A stretch of 64,000 bases of DNA from an uncultured Burkholderiales bacterium (GTDB lineage: Bacteria; Pseudomonadota; Gammaproteobacteria; Burkholderiales; Burkholderiaceae_C): contig CAIMTJ010000048.1 in NCBI GenBank assembly GCA_903844385.1, positions 22,785-86,784 on the forward strand, given 5' to 3'. The position numbers and the translations under genes are program-made. Under the pieces are notes generated by a model that did not search any database, had not been told where the DNA came from, and saw only the letters and a program-made list of their open reading frames with translations. Shown here in pieces: positions 44,087 through 53,213 of this stretch (position 1 is its first letter; every line of letters begins with the position of its first letter).

Positions 44087-45448
44087 TCAACCTGAATAAA
44101 GCCACGGCAGATCCATCAAACGCGCCCCGAGCAAACCGAGCGCGCGGTCTCGCATGAAACCCAACGCCCCGCCCAAATGAAATAGAGTGGCATTGCTCAT
44201 GGCACGCCGCTGCACCTGCGCGCAGCGCTGCCAGCGCCATTGGGCATAAAGCGCCAAGCGCTCACCCACCACCAAGCTGCGCTCACCCCAACACCTTGAC
44301 AACGCTTGTGCGTCCTCAATGGACATGCCTGCACCTTGGGCCAGATAGGGGAGCATGGGGTGAGCCGCATCCCCCAAAAGGGCCACGTGGCCTTGACTCA
44401 TCCCTGCGCCACTGCTCAGCGGCTTGACCGCAAAGAGGGGCCACACGGTCCATGCGGGCACCAAGCTTGCCACATCGCGCAAAGCTGTGCAGCTGCGCTC
44501 AAGTGCTTCTTGCAAAGCCTCCAAGTCCTGCGACTGCTCGCCTGGGGCCGTTGGGTTGTCCGTCGGGTTTTGATGCCAGGGGTTACTGAGAAAGCGACGT
44601 TGTCGGGCAAGATGCTGGGCCGGCCCAAGGGCTGAGGCGCTGTCGACTTCCAGGAGAACCACCACATTGAACCACTCCCCGCCCCTCACGGGGTATTGCA
44701 CCCAGTGCATCTTGGGGCCCAAAAACAAACGCACAGCGTTGCTGCGCAGGTGAGCAGGCAAGTCGGCCCTCGCCATCAAGGCCCGGTAAGCCAAATGCCC
44801 CGTGTATTGAAGTGGCGTGGCTTGAAAAAGGTGCTCGCGCAACTGGCTAAAGACGCCATCCGCGCCGATCAATGCCTGGGTGACATGGGTCTGAACTTCA
44901 TCAGCATTGCCGCGCGTCAATGGCGCCACCTCACGGCGCTGGGTCTGTGGCCCCATCTTCAGACCCTCAGCTCGAACACCAAAGGCGAGCAACGCGGCTT
45001 GAGATGGCGTGCGCTCAACGCTGTCGCTTTGTTGCAGCGTCTCAGGCAGGAGTTGTTCCCCCAGTCGCAATTGCGTGAGTCCCAATCTCTCTACACCTTC
45101 TCGCAAGAGTCTTTGCAAGTCTGCGCGCATGAGCGTTGCATAAGGCGCCCCGTAAAGCGCTTGACAGCGAGGCCCCAAGGGCAAGGTGGCCAGCGCGCCA
45201 CCGGTCCTGGCGCTCAAAGCCTCGATGCGTTCAGGCCAAGAGGCACAATCAACAAGCGACTTCTCTAGGCCCCAAGCGATCAAGCGCCGGGTGGCGTTGG
45301 GCCCCAGTTGCACACCCGCCCCCACTTCTGACCATTGGGCTTGGCGCTCAAACACAACACTTGACACACCCGACTTCGCCAAAGCCAAAGCGGCACTCAA
45401 GCCCCCGATGCCCCCACCACTGATCGCCACCTCATGGGTGCCATTCAT
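44087..45448 (-). CDS. FAD-dependent aromatic-ring-type monooxygenase coupled to adenine deaminase
   Basis: A 453-residue single-component flavoprotein hydroxylase (UbiH/salicylate hydroxylase/HpxO superfamily). The ADP-binding motif GGGIGGLSAALALAKSG is near the N-terminus, the DG motif appears in ALIGADGVFSQLRE, and the GD motif in VALLGDAAHPMLPYLAQGAGMSIEDAQ. The substrate cannot be told. The start ATG at 45448 overlaps the adenine deaminase stop by 4 bases (ATGA), so it is made with a purine enzyme. HpxO of this superfamily oxidises urate, but PuuD for that step is present in the window. A general salicylate-type or ubiquinone-type hydroxylase is the alternative. Confidence 0.8.
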   Translation of the reverse strand: MNGTHEVAISGGGIGGLSAALALAKSGVSSVVFERQAQWSEVGAGVQLGPNATRRLIAWGLEKSLVDCASWPERIEALSARTGGALATLPLGPRCQALYGAPYATLMRADLQRLLREGVERLGLTQLRLGEQLLPETLQQSDSVERTPSQAALLAFGVRAEGLKMGPQTQRREVAPLTRGNADEVQTHVTQALIGADGVFSQLREHLFQATPLQYTGHLAYRALMARADLPAHLRSNAVRLFLGPKMHWVQYPVRGGEWFNVVVLLEVDSASALGPAQHLARQRRFLSNPWHQNPTDNPTAPGEQSQDLEALQEALERSCTALRDVASLVPAWTVWPLFAVKPLSSGAGMSQGHVALLGDAAHPMLPYLAQGAGMSIEDAQALSRCWGERSLVVGERLALYAQWRWQRCAQVQRRAMSNATLFHLGGALGFMRDRALGLLGARLMDLPWLYSG

Positions 45449-46476
45449 GCGAAGACTCGATCGACTTCCGCGAGCCAATGGCGCTTGAGAGCCTCGGGCA
45501 TGAAGCTCGCTTCAAATGAGCATTTGGCGAGTTGCTCAATATCTGCGGGACTCAAGCTCAAGCTCTGCGCCACTTGCAAGTAGTTCTCGTTGATGTAGCC
45601 CCCAAAGTACGCAGGATCATCCGAATTGATCATCACACACAACCCCAGATCAAGCATTTTTTTGATCGGGTGATCCTCCATTTGGGCAAACACACACAGT
45701 CGCACATTGGACAAGGGACACACGGTCAAGGGCGTTCGAGTGCGAGCCAAATAATCCATCAAGGCCGGGTCCTTCATCGCTTGCACACCGTGGTCAATGC
45801 GCTGGGCATAAAGGGTCTGCAGCGCACTCCAAATATAGGCAGGCGGGGCTTCTTCGCCGGCATGGGCGACACAATGAAGACCCAAGGCGCGGGCTTTTTC
45901 AAACACGTTTTTAAATTTTTCAGGGGGATGCCCAATCTCACTGGAATCCAAGCCCACACCGATAAAGTGCTGCCGATAGGGCAACGCCTCTTGCAAGGTT
46001 TGAAGAGCACTGTCCTCGTCCAAGTGCCGTAAAAAACACAAAATCAAATTCGCTGAAATCTTAAAGTCCCGACCCGCATCCACCAATGCGCGACTTAACC
46101 CTTCGATCACGACTTGCATTGCCACGCCACGTGCGGTATGGGTTTGCGGGTCAAAGAAAATCTCAGCATGCACAACACCCTGGGCATGCGCTTTCTTTAA
46201 ATAAGCATAGGCCATGTCGTAGAAGTCTTGATGCTTCAACAGCACGCTCGCACCAGCATAGTAAATATCTAAAAAGCTTTGCAAATCCTCAAAAGCATAC
46301 GCCGCCTTCAAGGACTCCACGCTCGCATAGGGCAAGCTCACTTGATTTCTCTTGGCCAATGCAAAGATCATCTCAGGCTCGAGTGAGCCCTCAATATGGA
46401 TGTGCAACTCGGCTTTGGGACAAGTTTCGATCAACTGCTTGAATTCTGGGGAGAGGGCACGAGTAGCGCTAGACAT
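45445..46476 (-). CDS. Adenine deaminase (adenosine deaminase-like family)
   Basis: A 343-residue zinc hydrolase that would convert adenine to hypoxanthine and ammonia. Zinc ligands are His25 and His27 (ELHIHIEGS), His205 in HAGEE with Glu208 as proton shuttle, and Asp286/Asp287 in INSDDPAYFGGY. The forms HAGEEAPPAYIWSAL and NSDDPAYFGGY match the Aah1/Pseudomonas PA0148 branch shown to act on adenine. Adenosine deaminases differ in those loops. So adenine is the more likely substrate, though annotation pipelines often write add. The ATG at 46476 is preferred over an in-frame TTG two codons up. A terminator lies just upstream. Confidence 0.88.
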   Translation of the reverse strand: MSSATRALSPEFKQLIETCPKAELHIHIEGSLEPEMIFALAKRNQVSLPYASVESLKAAYAFEDLQSFLDIYYAGASVLLKHQDFYDMAYAYLKKAHAQGVVHAEIFFDPQTHTARGVAMQVVIEGLSRALVDAGRDFKISANLILCFLRHLDEDSALQTLQEALPYRQHFIGVGLDSSEIGHPPEKFKNVFEKARALGLHCVAHAGEEAPPAYIWSALQTLYAQRIDHGVQAMKDPALMDYLARTRTPLTVCPLSNVRLCVFAQMEDHPIKKMLDLGLCVMINSDDPAYFGGYINENYLQVAQSLSLSPADIEQLAKCSFEASFMPEALKRHWLAEVDRVFA

Positions 46477-46523
46477 GGTCAATCCATTGAAAAATCGTCA
46501 ACACAAAAAAACTCAAGTGTCGC

Positions 46524-46548
46524 AAAAAGGGGCCTCACATGAGGCCCC
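46524..46548 (-). terminator. Rho-independent terminator between the ABC importer operon and adenine deaminase
   Basis: GGGGCCTC (46529-46536) and GAGGCCCC (46541-46548) form an 8-bp GC-rich stem with a 4-nt loop. On the minus strand five Ts follow (complement of A46524-46528). It lies 67 bases past the substrate-binding protein stop and 48 bases before the adenine deaminase ATG. Confidence 0.75.
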
Positions 46549-46614
46549 GAGAGGTCATCTTAGACCAGATCGCTCCTGATCATCGGCACTCAAACCAGGA
46601 GCATCATGGAGCCC

Positions 46615-47754
46615 TTATTTCTTATCACCACCAGGCACCTTGCCCTCAACACCCTTGACATAGAAATGGATTCCACTCAAAAAGCCATCATCGGCGACGG
46701 TGTCTTTTTTAACCACTTCCTTGCCGGTGTTGTCGACAATGGGGCCCTTCCAGATGGCAAAACTGCCATCGGCCAGGCCTTTTTTGATTTCATCAATTTT
46801 GGCTTTGGTGTCGGCAGGTACATCGTCAGCAATGGCCACCAAATCAATGGCGCCTTCTTTCACGCCCCACCATGACTTTTGATTGCCCGCCCAAGTGCCA
46901 GCCAAATAATCTTTGGTGGTCTTGATGTAGTATGGCGTCCAGTTGATCACGGCAGAAGCCAAGTGGGCCTTGGGGCCATAAGCGGTCATGTTGGAGTCCC
47001 AACCAAAAGCGCGTTTGCCTTTTTCTTCAGCGGTTTTGAGCACCGCAGGTGAATCGGTGTTTTGGAACAAAATGTCTGCGCCGCCATTGATCAAGGACGT
47101 GGCCGCTTCAGTCTCCTTGGGGGGATTGAACCACTCGTTGACCCAAACCACTTTGGTCTTGACTTTGGGGTTGACCGATTGTGCGCCCAAGGTAAAGCTG
47201 TTGATGTTGCGAATCACTTCTGGAATCGGCACTGAACCCACCACCCCCAGCACATTGGATTTGGTCATGGAGCCAGCCACCACACCCGCCATGTAAGCGC
47301 CTTCATAGGTGCGTGAATCGTAAGTGTTCATGTTGGGCGCTTGTTTGTAGCCGGTGGCGTGCTCAAACTTCACATCAGGACTCTCAGCGGCCACCTTCAT
47401 CATGGTGTCCATGTACCCAAAGGTGGTTCCAAAAATCAATTTATTGCCTTGACCCACCATGTCTTTGATGACACGCTCGGCATCAGCCGACTCGGGCACG
47501 TTCTCGACAAAGGATGTGGAGATTTTGTCGCCGAATTCTTTCTCCAGGGCTTTTCTGGCATTGTCGTGCGCAAAAGTCCAACCACCGTCCCCCACCGGGC
47601 CCACATAGGCAAAGGCAATTTTGACAGGCTCGGCCTTGGGCGCTTGCGCCTCGGGCTTGGCTTCCTCTTTTTTACCGCAGGCCACAAGCATGGCCAGGGA
47701 GATGACACTCAGTGCGCCTATGCGAACCAAGGAGCGTTTGGGTTGATCGATCAT
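46615..47754 (-). CDS. BMP-family ABC transporter substrate-binding lipoprotein
   Basis: A 379-residue binding protein of the BmpA/PnrA/Med family, which captures purine nucleosides or related bases. The signal peptide ends in the lipobox AMLVACGKKEE with the lipidated Cys, and KKEEAKPEAQAPKAEP is a flexible tether. The mature domain has VKIAFAYVGPVGDGGWTFAHDNARKALEKEFG, typical of the family. The ATG at 47754 follows AAAAGGAATT about 10 bases upstream; an in-frame TTG 3 codons earlier is less likely. It is the last gene of the importer operon. Context makes purines the likely ligand, but the exact one is inferred. Confidence 0.9.
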   Translation of the reverse strand: MIDQPKRSLVRIGALSVISLAMLVACGKKEEAKPEAQAPKAEPVKIAFAYVGPVGDGGWTFAHDNARKALEKEFGDKISTSFVENVPESADAERVIKDMVGQGNKLIFGTTFGYMDTMMKVAAESPDVKFEHATGYKQAPNMNTYDSRTYEGAYMAGVVAGSMTKSNVLGVVGSVPIPEVIRNINSFTLGAQSVNPKVKTKVVWVNEWFNPPKETEAATSLINGGADILFQNTDSPAVLKTAEEKGKRAFGWDSNMTAYGPKAHLASAVINWTPYYIKTTKDYLAGTWAGNQKSWWGVKEGAIDLVAIADDVPADTKAKIDEIKKGLADGSFAIWKGPIVDNTGKEVVKKDTVADDGFLSGIHFYVKGVEGKVPGGDKK

Positions 47755-47797
47755 GATGAACAATTCCTTTTAAAAGTGAAGGTTGAAAAAAAATAAC

Positions 47798-48721
47798 TCA
47801 AGGTGAGCCGGGAAAAAACGATTTACCAATCGAAGACGGCATGTTCAGGCGTATCCATTGCGGGTTTCTGGAGATGATCACCAAAACCACAATGGTGGCC
47901 ACATAGGGCAGCATGGTGAGGGCTTGGCTGGGCCATTCAACCCCCAAGGTTTGCAAGTGAAACTGCAACATCGTCACGCCACCAAAAAGATAGGCCCCAA
48001 AGAGCACCCGCGAGGGGCGCCAAGTGGCAAAGGTGGTGAGCGCCAGGGCAATCCAGCCTTTGCCCGCCACCATGCCCTCCACCCACAAGGGGGTGTAGAC
48101 CAAGGACAAATAAGCGCCCGACAGACCACACAAGCCCCCCCCAGCCACCACTGCCCACCAACGAATCCAACGCACCGGATACCCCAGGGCATGCGCCGAT
48201 TGAGGTGACTCGCCCACACTTCGCAAGATCAATCCAGCCCGTGTGCGATTAAAAAAGAGGGTCAACCCCACGCTCAAGGCCATGGCCAGGTAGACCATCG
48301 GGTGGTGACGAAACATTGCCTCGCCAAGCCAGGGCAGATCGGCCAAACCTGGCACCGCATAGGACACACTCGGTGGCAACTTGGCCTGCACATAAGGCAC
48401 GCCCACAAAGGCCGACAATCCCGCGCCAAAAAGACTCAAGGCCAGGCCACCTGCATATTGATTGGCGTTGAGTCCAATGACCAGGGCACCAAAAATACCG
48501 GCCATGATGGCACCCGTGAGCATGCCTGCGAGAAAACCCACACTGGGCAATCCCGAGTGAACGGTGGCCGCAAATCCAGCCACCGCCGCACACAGCATGA
48601 GGCCCTCGGCGCCCAGGTTCAACACGCCGGCTTTTTCGTTGATGAGCAGTCCCAAGGCCGCCAACGCCAACACGGTTCCCGCATTGAGGGTAGCGGCAAT
48701 CAATAAGACATACGATTCCAT
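47798..48721 (-). CDS. ABC transporter permease, NupQ/BmpC type
   Basis: A 307-residue inner-membrane permease of the BPD/LIV-like fold used by nucleoside importers. It shows ATLNAGTVLALAALGLLINEKAGVLNLGAEGLMLCAAVAGFA, where NLGAEGLML is the family signature, then LFGAGLSAFVGVPY, a loop SVGESPQSAHALGYPVRWIRWWAVVAGGGLCGLSGAYLSL, and about eight hydrophobic spans. It is separated from the partner permease by 3 bases, so the two would be co-translated and form the heterodimeric channel. Confidence 0.9.
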   Translation of the reverse strand: MESYVLLIAATLNAGTVLALAALGLLINEKAGVLNLGAEGLMLCAAVAGFAATVHSGLPSVGFLAGMLTGAIMAGIFGALVIGLNANQYAGGLALSLFGAGLSAFVGVPYVQAKLPPSVSYAVPGLADLPWLGEAMFRHHPMVYLAMALSVGLTLFFNRTRAGLILRSVGESPQSAHALGYPVRWIRWWAVVAGGGLCGLSGAYLSLVYTPLWVEGMVAGKGWIALALTTFATWRPSRVLFGAYLFGGVTMLQFHLQTLGVEWPSQALTMLPYVATIVVLVIISRNPQWIRLNMPSSIGKSFFPGSP

Positions 48722-48724
48722 GGC

Positions 48725-49861
48725 TCAGTGTCCTTGCGTTTCGATGGCGCTGGTCCTCGCAGCCAGGCCCGCAGTGAGCTCAGGCAACGTGAAGCTAGGT
48801 CGTTGTATCCAACACAAACGCTGATAAATCAATGTATCACAAATCAACAAGGAAAAAAGCAAGAGGCCTTGAAACACACCCGTGAGCGATTTGGGCAGCC
48901 CCAGCCGCGATTGGGCCAACTCCCCGCCAATGTAGAACATGCTCATGAGCAGCGCAGACATCACCATCCCCAGCGGGTGCAGACGCCCAACAAACGCCAC
49001 GATGATGGCCGCAAAGCCATAACCGACAGGCACATAGGGGGTGAGCTGACCAATGGGTCCACTCACCTCCAGCGCCCCAGCCAAGCCAGCACAGGCTCCA
49101 CTCACCAACAAGGCAGTGTACAAGTTCTTGCTCGACGAAAAACCACTCAACCTCGCTGCCATGGGGGCCAGACCCGTGACTTGTAAACCAAAACCCATGC
49201 GCGTGCGGTATAAAAAGAGCCAGGATAAGCCCGCACCCAGCAAGGCCAATGGCAGACCCCAGGTCATGCGAGAGCCCTGAACGAGTCGAGGCACCAAGGT
49301 GTAGACATCAAAACTTTTAGATTGCGGAAAATTGTAGCCGTTGGGGTCTTTCCATGGGCCGTAAACCAAGTAGCTCAAGACCATGGTCGCCACATAAACC
49401 ATCATGAGGCTCACCAAGATTTCATTGGCATTGAAGCGCTCACGCAGCACCGCCACAATCCCCGCCCAAAGCAAGCCCCCGAAGGTGCCCACCACGAGAA
49501 TCAACACCACCACACCGCGCCCCCAAGACGGCTCGGCGTGGAGCGCCACGCCACTGGCAAAAATGGCCCCCATCACATATTGACCCTCAGCACCAATATT
49601 CCACACATTGGCCCTGAAACAAAGTCCAAGTCCCAAAGAGATCAACAGCAAAGGAGTGGCCTTGACCATCAACTCCCCCAAAGCATAACTGGACTTGATG
49701 GGCTCCCAAAAAAAGACCATCAAGGCCCGTACAGGGTCCTTGCCCATGGCCATAAAGAGCACCGTGCCCACCAAAACGGTGATGAGCAAAGCCAACAAGG
49801 GCGACACCCAACGCCAAAACTCAGACGGCTCGCTGCGAACTTCAAGACGGAGTTGACGCAT
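48725..49861 (-). CDS. ABC transporter permease, NupP/BmpB type
   Basis: A 378-residue permease, the second half of the channel. It begins with a short cytosolic segment, then ALLITVLVGTVLFMAMGKDPVRALMVFFWEPIKSSYALGELMVKATPLLLISLGLGLCFRANVWNIGAEGQYVMGA. The WNIGAEGQ signature pairs with NLGAEGLM of the partner. The C-half has GLAGALEVSGPIGQLTPYVPVGYGFAAIIVAFVGRLHPLGMVMSALLMSMFYIGGELAQ. The coding end near 48725 adjoins the partner gene. The start overlaps the ATPase gene by 20 bases. Confidence 0.9.
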   Translation of the reverse strand: MRQLRLEVRSEPSEFWRWVSPLLALLITVLVGTVLFMAMGKDPVRALMVFFWEPIKSSYALGELMVKATPLLLISLGLGLCFRANVWNIGAEGQYVMGAIFASGVALHAEPSWGRGVVVLILVVGTFGGLLWAGIVAVLRERFNANEILVSLMMVYVATMVLSYLVYGPWKDPNGYNFPQSKSFDVYTLVPRLVQGSRMTWGLPLALLGAGLSWLFLYRTRMGFGLQVTGLAPMAARLSGFSSSKNLYTALLVSGACAGLAGALEVSGPIGQLTPYVPVGYGFAAIIVAFVGRLHPLGMVMSALLMSMFYIGGELAQSRLGLPKSLTGVFQGLLLFSLLICDTLIYQRLCWIQRPSFTLPELTAGLAARTSAIETQGH

Positions 49862-51359
49862 GCGTGTCCTCCCACAGTCCGCTCATCCACACGCCCACAC
49901 CCGTGAGGGTGGCGTCTTGGCGCAAGATGCTTGGCGACAGCCGTCCTTGTGACATGACGTACAAACGATCGCAGATCTCAAAGAGCTCGTCGAGCTCTTC
50001 GCTCACCACCAAAACCGCACAACCTTCACGCTTCAAGGCGAGCACTTGCGCTCGAATCTGCGCGGCCGACCCCACATCCACACCCCAAGTGGGCTGGGAG
50101 ACGACAAAAACTTGAGGGGCCGCATCCATCTCACGGCCCATGATGAACTTTTGCAAATTACCCCCGGAAAGCGACTTGGCCTTGGACTGCGGACCATTGG
50201 ACTTCACTTGAAAGCGCTGCAAGATATGCTGAGTTTGCTCAAACAGCGCTTGGGGACGGATCAGGCCACGGGCGCTCAAAGTTTCTTCGCGCGTGAGCAT
50301 CATGTTTTCTTGAAGAGACATCTCGGCCACCACATTGCGGCCCAATCGGTCTTCCGCCACGACATGCAAGCCCGCCTCACGGCGCTGCCTAGGCCCCCAA
50401 GCCCCGACCGACTGCCCCATCAGTTCAATGCTTTGGGGCGAGGAGCGAACATCTTCGCCCGAGAGCGCCATCAGCAACTCGCGTTGGCCGTTGCCAGACA
50501 CACCCGCAATGCCCACCACTTCACCCGAGCACACGGTCAGTGACACCGCCTTCAAGTCCATCCCAAACTGCTCCATGGCCGACAAGCTCAAAGCGTTCAC
50601 AGACAAGCGCGTTTGGCCAGCCGCTTGCACATGTCGCACCAAAGCCGGTGGTTCCGCTCCAATCATGAGTCGACTCAATGACTCGTTGCTTTCTTCGCTG
50701 GGTCGACACACGCCCGTCACGCGTCCGTTTCTAAGCACTGTGCAGTGATTGCACAACTCACGAATTTCGTGAAGCTTGTGGCTGATGTACAAAATGCTGC
50801 AACCTTGCGCACTGATGCGCTTGAGCACCTCAAAGAGTTTGTCCACCGCTTGTGGCGTGAGCACCGAGGTGGGCTCGTCCATGATGAGCAACTGCGGCTC
50901 GGTGAGGAGCGCGCGGATGATTTCAACGCGTTGCATCTCCCCCACCCCCAAGGTGTGCACGGGTCGACTGGGATCGATCTCCAATCCATAGGCCTGGGCC
51001 TTATCGGAGATCAACTCGCTCACCTCTTGCAGACTCCAAGAACTTTGTAGCCCCAGCCAAACGTTTTGAGCCACCGTGAAGGTCTCAAACAAACTGAAAT
51101 GCTGAAACACCATGCTGATGCCCAGGGCGCGTGCATGCTGAGGAGATTTGATTCGGACCGGCTGGCCATTGAAGGCGATCTCGCCTGCATCGGGCATCAC
51201 GGCTCCATAAATGATTTTCATCAGCGTGGACTTGCCCGCCCCGTTTTCTCCCAAGACCGCGTGAATCTCTCCGGCTTGAACCTGCAGTGATATGCCATCG
51301 TTGGCCACCACCGAGGGGTAACGCTTGGTAATGCCTCTTAAGTCTAGACGTTGGGTCAT
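49842..51359 (-). CDS. ABC transporter ATP-binding protein with two ATPase domains, NupO type
   Basis: A 505-residue fused pair of ATPases of the sugar/nucleoside (RbsA, NupO) class. The first domain has GENGAGKSTLMKIIYG, LGVGEMQRVEIIRALL and LLIMDEPTSVL. The second has GVSGNGQRELLMALSG in place of a strict Walker A, LSGGNLQKFIMGREM and VFVVSQPTWGVDVGSA as a degenerate Walker B with Gln for Glu. That degeneracy is normal in this class, where the second site is weakened. It is the first gene of the importer operon. No obvious Shine-Dalgarno precedes the ATG at 51359. Confidence 0.9.
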   Translation of the reverse strand: MTQRLDLRGITKRYPSVVANDGISLQVQAGEIHAVLGENGAGKSTLMKIIYGAVMPDAGEIAFNGQPVRIKSPQHARALGISMVFQHFSLFETFTVAQNVWLGLQSSWSLQEVSELISDKAQAYGLEIDPSRPVHTLGVGEMQRVEIIRALLTEPQLLIMDEPTSVLTPQAVDKLFEVLKRISAQGCSILYISHKLHEIRELCNHCTVLRNGRVTGVCRPSEESNESLSRLMIGAEPPALVRHVQAAGQTRLSVNALSLSAMEQFGMDLKAVSLTVCSGEVVGIAGVSGNGQRELLMALSGEDVRSSPQSIELMGQSVGAWGPRQRREAGLHVVAEDRLGRNVVAEMSLQENMMLTREETLSARGLIRPQALFEQTQHILQRFQVKSNGPQSKAKSLSGGNLQKFIMGREMDAAPQVFVVSQPTWGVDVGSAAQIRAQVLALKREGCAVLVVSEELDELFEICDRLYVMSQGRLSPSILRQDATLTGVGVWMSGLWEDTHASTPS

Positions 51360-51675
51360 GGCAGTGGGTTAGGAGGAAATTCGGTGGATCGACTTGGAAT
51401 GACGGCGTACCTGTTGCGCAGTAGAGCGCCACTGGATGCACCAGAGATTATCCCTAGCAAGGCCAATGCCACGTTGAACAAGCTCAAACTGGCTGACGCA
51501 CCATCATCAAATTGTCACAATTGACCAATCTTAAGCGCAAAGACCCCATTTTTTCAGGCAGCAAGCCGAGATTTTGTCCAAGAATTTGCCCATGCACCAA
51601 GATGGCTCAAGCGTGCAAGCATCCCTCACCTGGTCTACTGCTTGGGGCGCCCAGCTTGCACGACCCAAGAGCCAC
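51360..51675. other. Intergenic region upstream of the purine importer operon
   Basis: A 316-base gap between the glycerate kinase stop and the ATPase start. It should hold the importer promoter; I see a -10-like GATAAT on the minus strand (51452-51447) with no convincing -35. The main feature is the palindrome at 51510-51522. No coding frame is supported. Confidence 0.55.
51510..51522. promoter_or_regulatory. Palindromic site upstream of the importer operon
   Basis: AATTGTCACAATT is a perfect 6-1-6 inverted repeat and extends to TCAA/TTGA at the edges with one base of asymmetry. It sits about 150 bases upstream of the ATPase gene, roughly 60-80 bases before a candidate transcription start. 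A dimeric regulator of purine uptake is a guess; the arms loosely resemble the ATCAATT units upstream of uraH. Confidence 0.4.
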
Positions 51676-52992
51676 TTACAAAATCAAAATGGCCCTGAAA
51701 TCATTGACGTTGGTGAGGGTGGGGCCGGTGACCACCAGATCGGACAGGGCGCCAAAAAAACCGTGCGCATCATGTCGTTTGGCGTACTCGTTCAAATTCA
51801 AACCCAGTGCCCTCGCTTGGGACAAGGTATGGGGGCCCAGGCGAGCTCCCGCTGCGCTGGAGCTGCCATCAATGCCATCGGTATCGGCCACCAGCGCCCA
51901 AATCCCCGGCGCGCCATTCAAGGCTCTTGCCAGAGACAAACAAAACTCACCCGCACGCCCGCCCCGGCCCCAGCCCTCAGGAGCTGGGCTGCTCCCAGGC
52001 TTGTCCAAGGTGACGGTGGTCTCGCCCCCACTCAACAGCACACAAGGCTTTTTGAACGCCCCCAAGCCGTTGGCAGCAAACCGCGCCAAGCTCGCATGCA
52101 TCAATGCCACATCTTTGGACTCGCCTTGCACATCATCGGCCAAAATATAGGCATCGATCCCCATGCGCTTGGCCTGCGCTGCGGCGGCATTCAAAGCGTC
52201 GCGAGCACTGGCGATGATCCGAACAGGGCCCAGCGAAGCTGGAAAATCGCTGGGCTTGGGGGTTTCCAACTCACCTCGACGAAGGGCGTCCATGATGGAC
52301 GGGGGCACATCAATGCCATAGCGCTGGAGAACTTCATAGGCTTCATGCGAGGTGCTTAAATCGGCAACGCTGGGTCCACTGGCGATGGTTTGAGGATCGT
52401 CGCCTGGCACATCGCTGATGCACAAGGTGAGCACTTGCGCGGGCTGCAAAGCCTGCAGCAGCCGGCCACCCTTGATTTGCGAGAGGTGTTTGCGCACCGC
52501 GTTCATCTCGTCAATGCTCGCCCCACTTTGCAGCAAGGCGCGGTTGACGCTTTGCTTGTCTTTGAGCGTCATGCCCTCTATGGGCAAACACAACAAGGAG
52601 GACCCTCCGCCTGAAATCAACACAATGACCAAATCGTCACACCCCAGACCCTGAGTGCGGGCCAATAGGCTTTGAGCAGCGAGCATGCTGTTCATGTCAG
52701 GCACCGGATGTGCGGCTTGCATCACCTCAATGTGGGAGCGTTGGGGATCAAATCCCTTGGGCAAATGGCCATAAGGCGTGACCACCAAACCGCTCAACGC
52801 CGAGGATGGGTAAGCTTGAGTCCACGCCTCTTCGAGGGCCATCGCCATGGAGACACTGGCCTTGCCCGCACCGAGCACCCAAGTTTGACCTTTGGGAGGG
52901 GTTGGCAGATGGGTCTTCATCAAGGCCTGGGGACTCGATCGCTCAATGGCCGCTTGAAACAGTTGCTCTAAAAAATCAAAGGGTTCAATCAC
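51676..52992 (-). CDS. Glycerate 2-kinase (MOFRL family)
   Basis: A 438-residue kinase of the GckA/TtuD MOFRL family, which phosphorylates D-glycerate to 2-phosphoglycerate. It shows VLGAGKASVSMAMALEEAW, LVVTPYGHLPKG, AHPVPDMNSMLAAQSLLA, LISGGGSSLLCLPIEG and NAVRKHLSQIKGGRL. The C-terminal MOFRL domain has VLLSGGETTVTL, RGGRAGEFCLSLARAL, ADTDGIDGSSSAAGA and FGALSDLVVTGPTLTNVND. Glycerate arises from glyoxylate via tartronate semialdehyde, so its place in a purine catabolic region makes sense. It sits divergent from the 8-oxoguanine deaminase gene with about 220 bases between. Confidence 0.92.
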   Translation of the reverse strand: MIEPFDFLEQLFQAAIERSSPQALMKTHLPTPPKGQTWVLGAGKASVSMAMALEEAWTQAYPSSALSGLVVTPYGHLPKGFDPQRSHIEVMQAAHPVPDMNSMLAAQSLLARTQGLGCDDLVIVLISGGGSSLLCLPIEGMTLKDKQSVNRALLQSGASIDEMNAVRKHLSQIKGGRLLQALQPAQVLTLCISDVPGDDPQTIASGPSVADLSTSHEAYEVLQRYGIDVPPSIMDALRRGELETPKPSDFPASLGPVRIIASARDALNAAAAQAKRMGIDAYILADDVQGESKDVALMHASLARFAANGLGAFKKPCVLLSGGETTVTLDKPGSSPAPEGWGRGGRAGEFCLSLARALNGAPGIWALVADTDGIDGSSSAAGARLGPHTLSQARALGLNLNEYAKRHDAHGFFGALSDLVVTGPTLTNVNDFRAILIL

Positions 52993-53213
52993 AGAACGCT
53001 CTCCCCCATGGACTGGTCGCTAGCCTGAACCACCAGCGCGTGCTCGGCACAAAAAAGAATATCATTGCGCCATCATAGCGCGGGAGTCCTGCTCCATGCG
53101 CGAGCCATGGGTGTTTGGGCCATGCCCTTGGTCCTCAACGCTGGGAGCCGGTCCAACACTATCCACCCATGGCCACTTTGTCCCCATGCTCCTTTTGATC
53201 AACACACCAACCC

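Noticed and set aside
45445..46476. Adenosine deaminase (add) as the name for this gene
   Set aside because: The HAGEEAPP and NSDDPAYFGGY loops match the adenine deaminase branch, and the surrounding purine-base genes fit that better.
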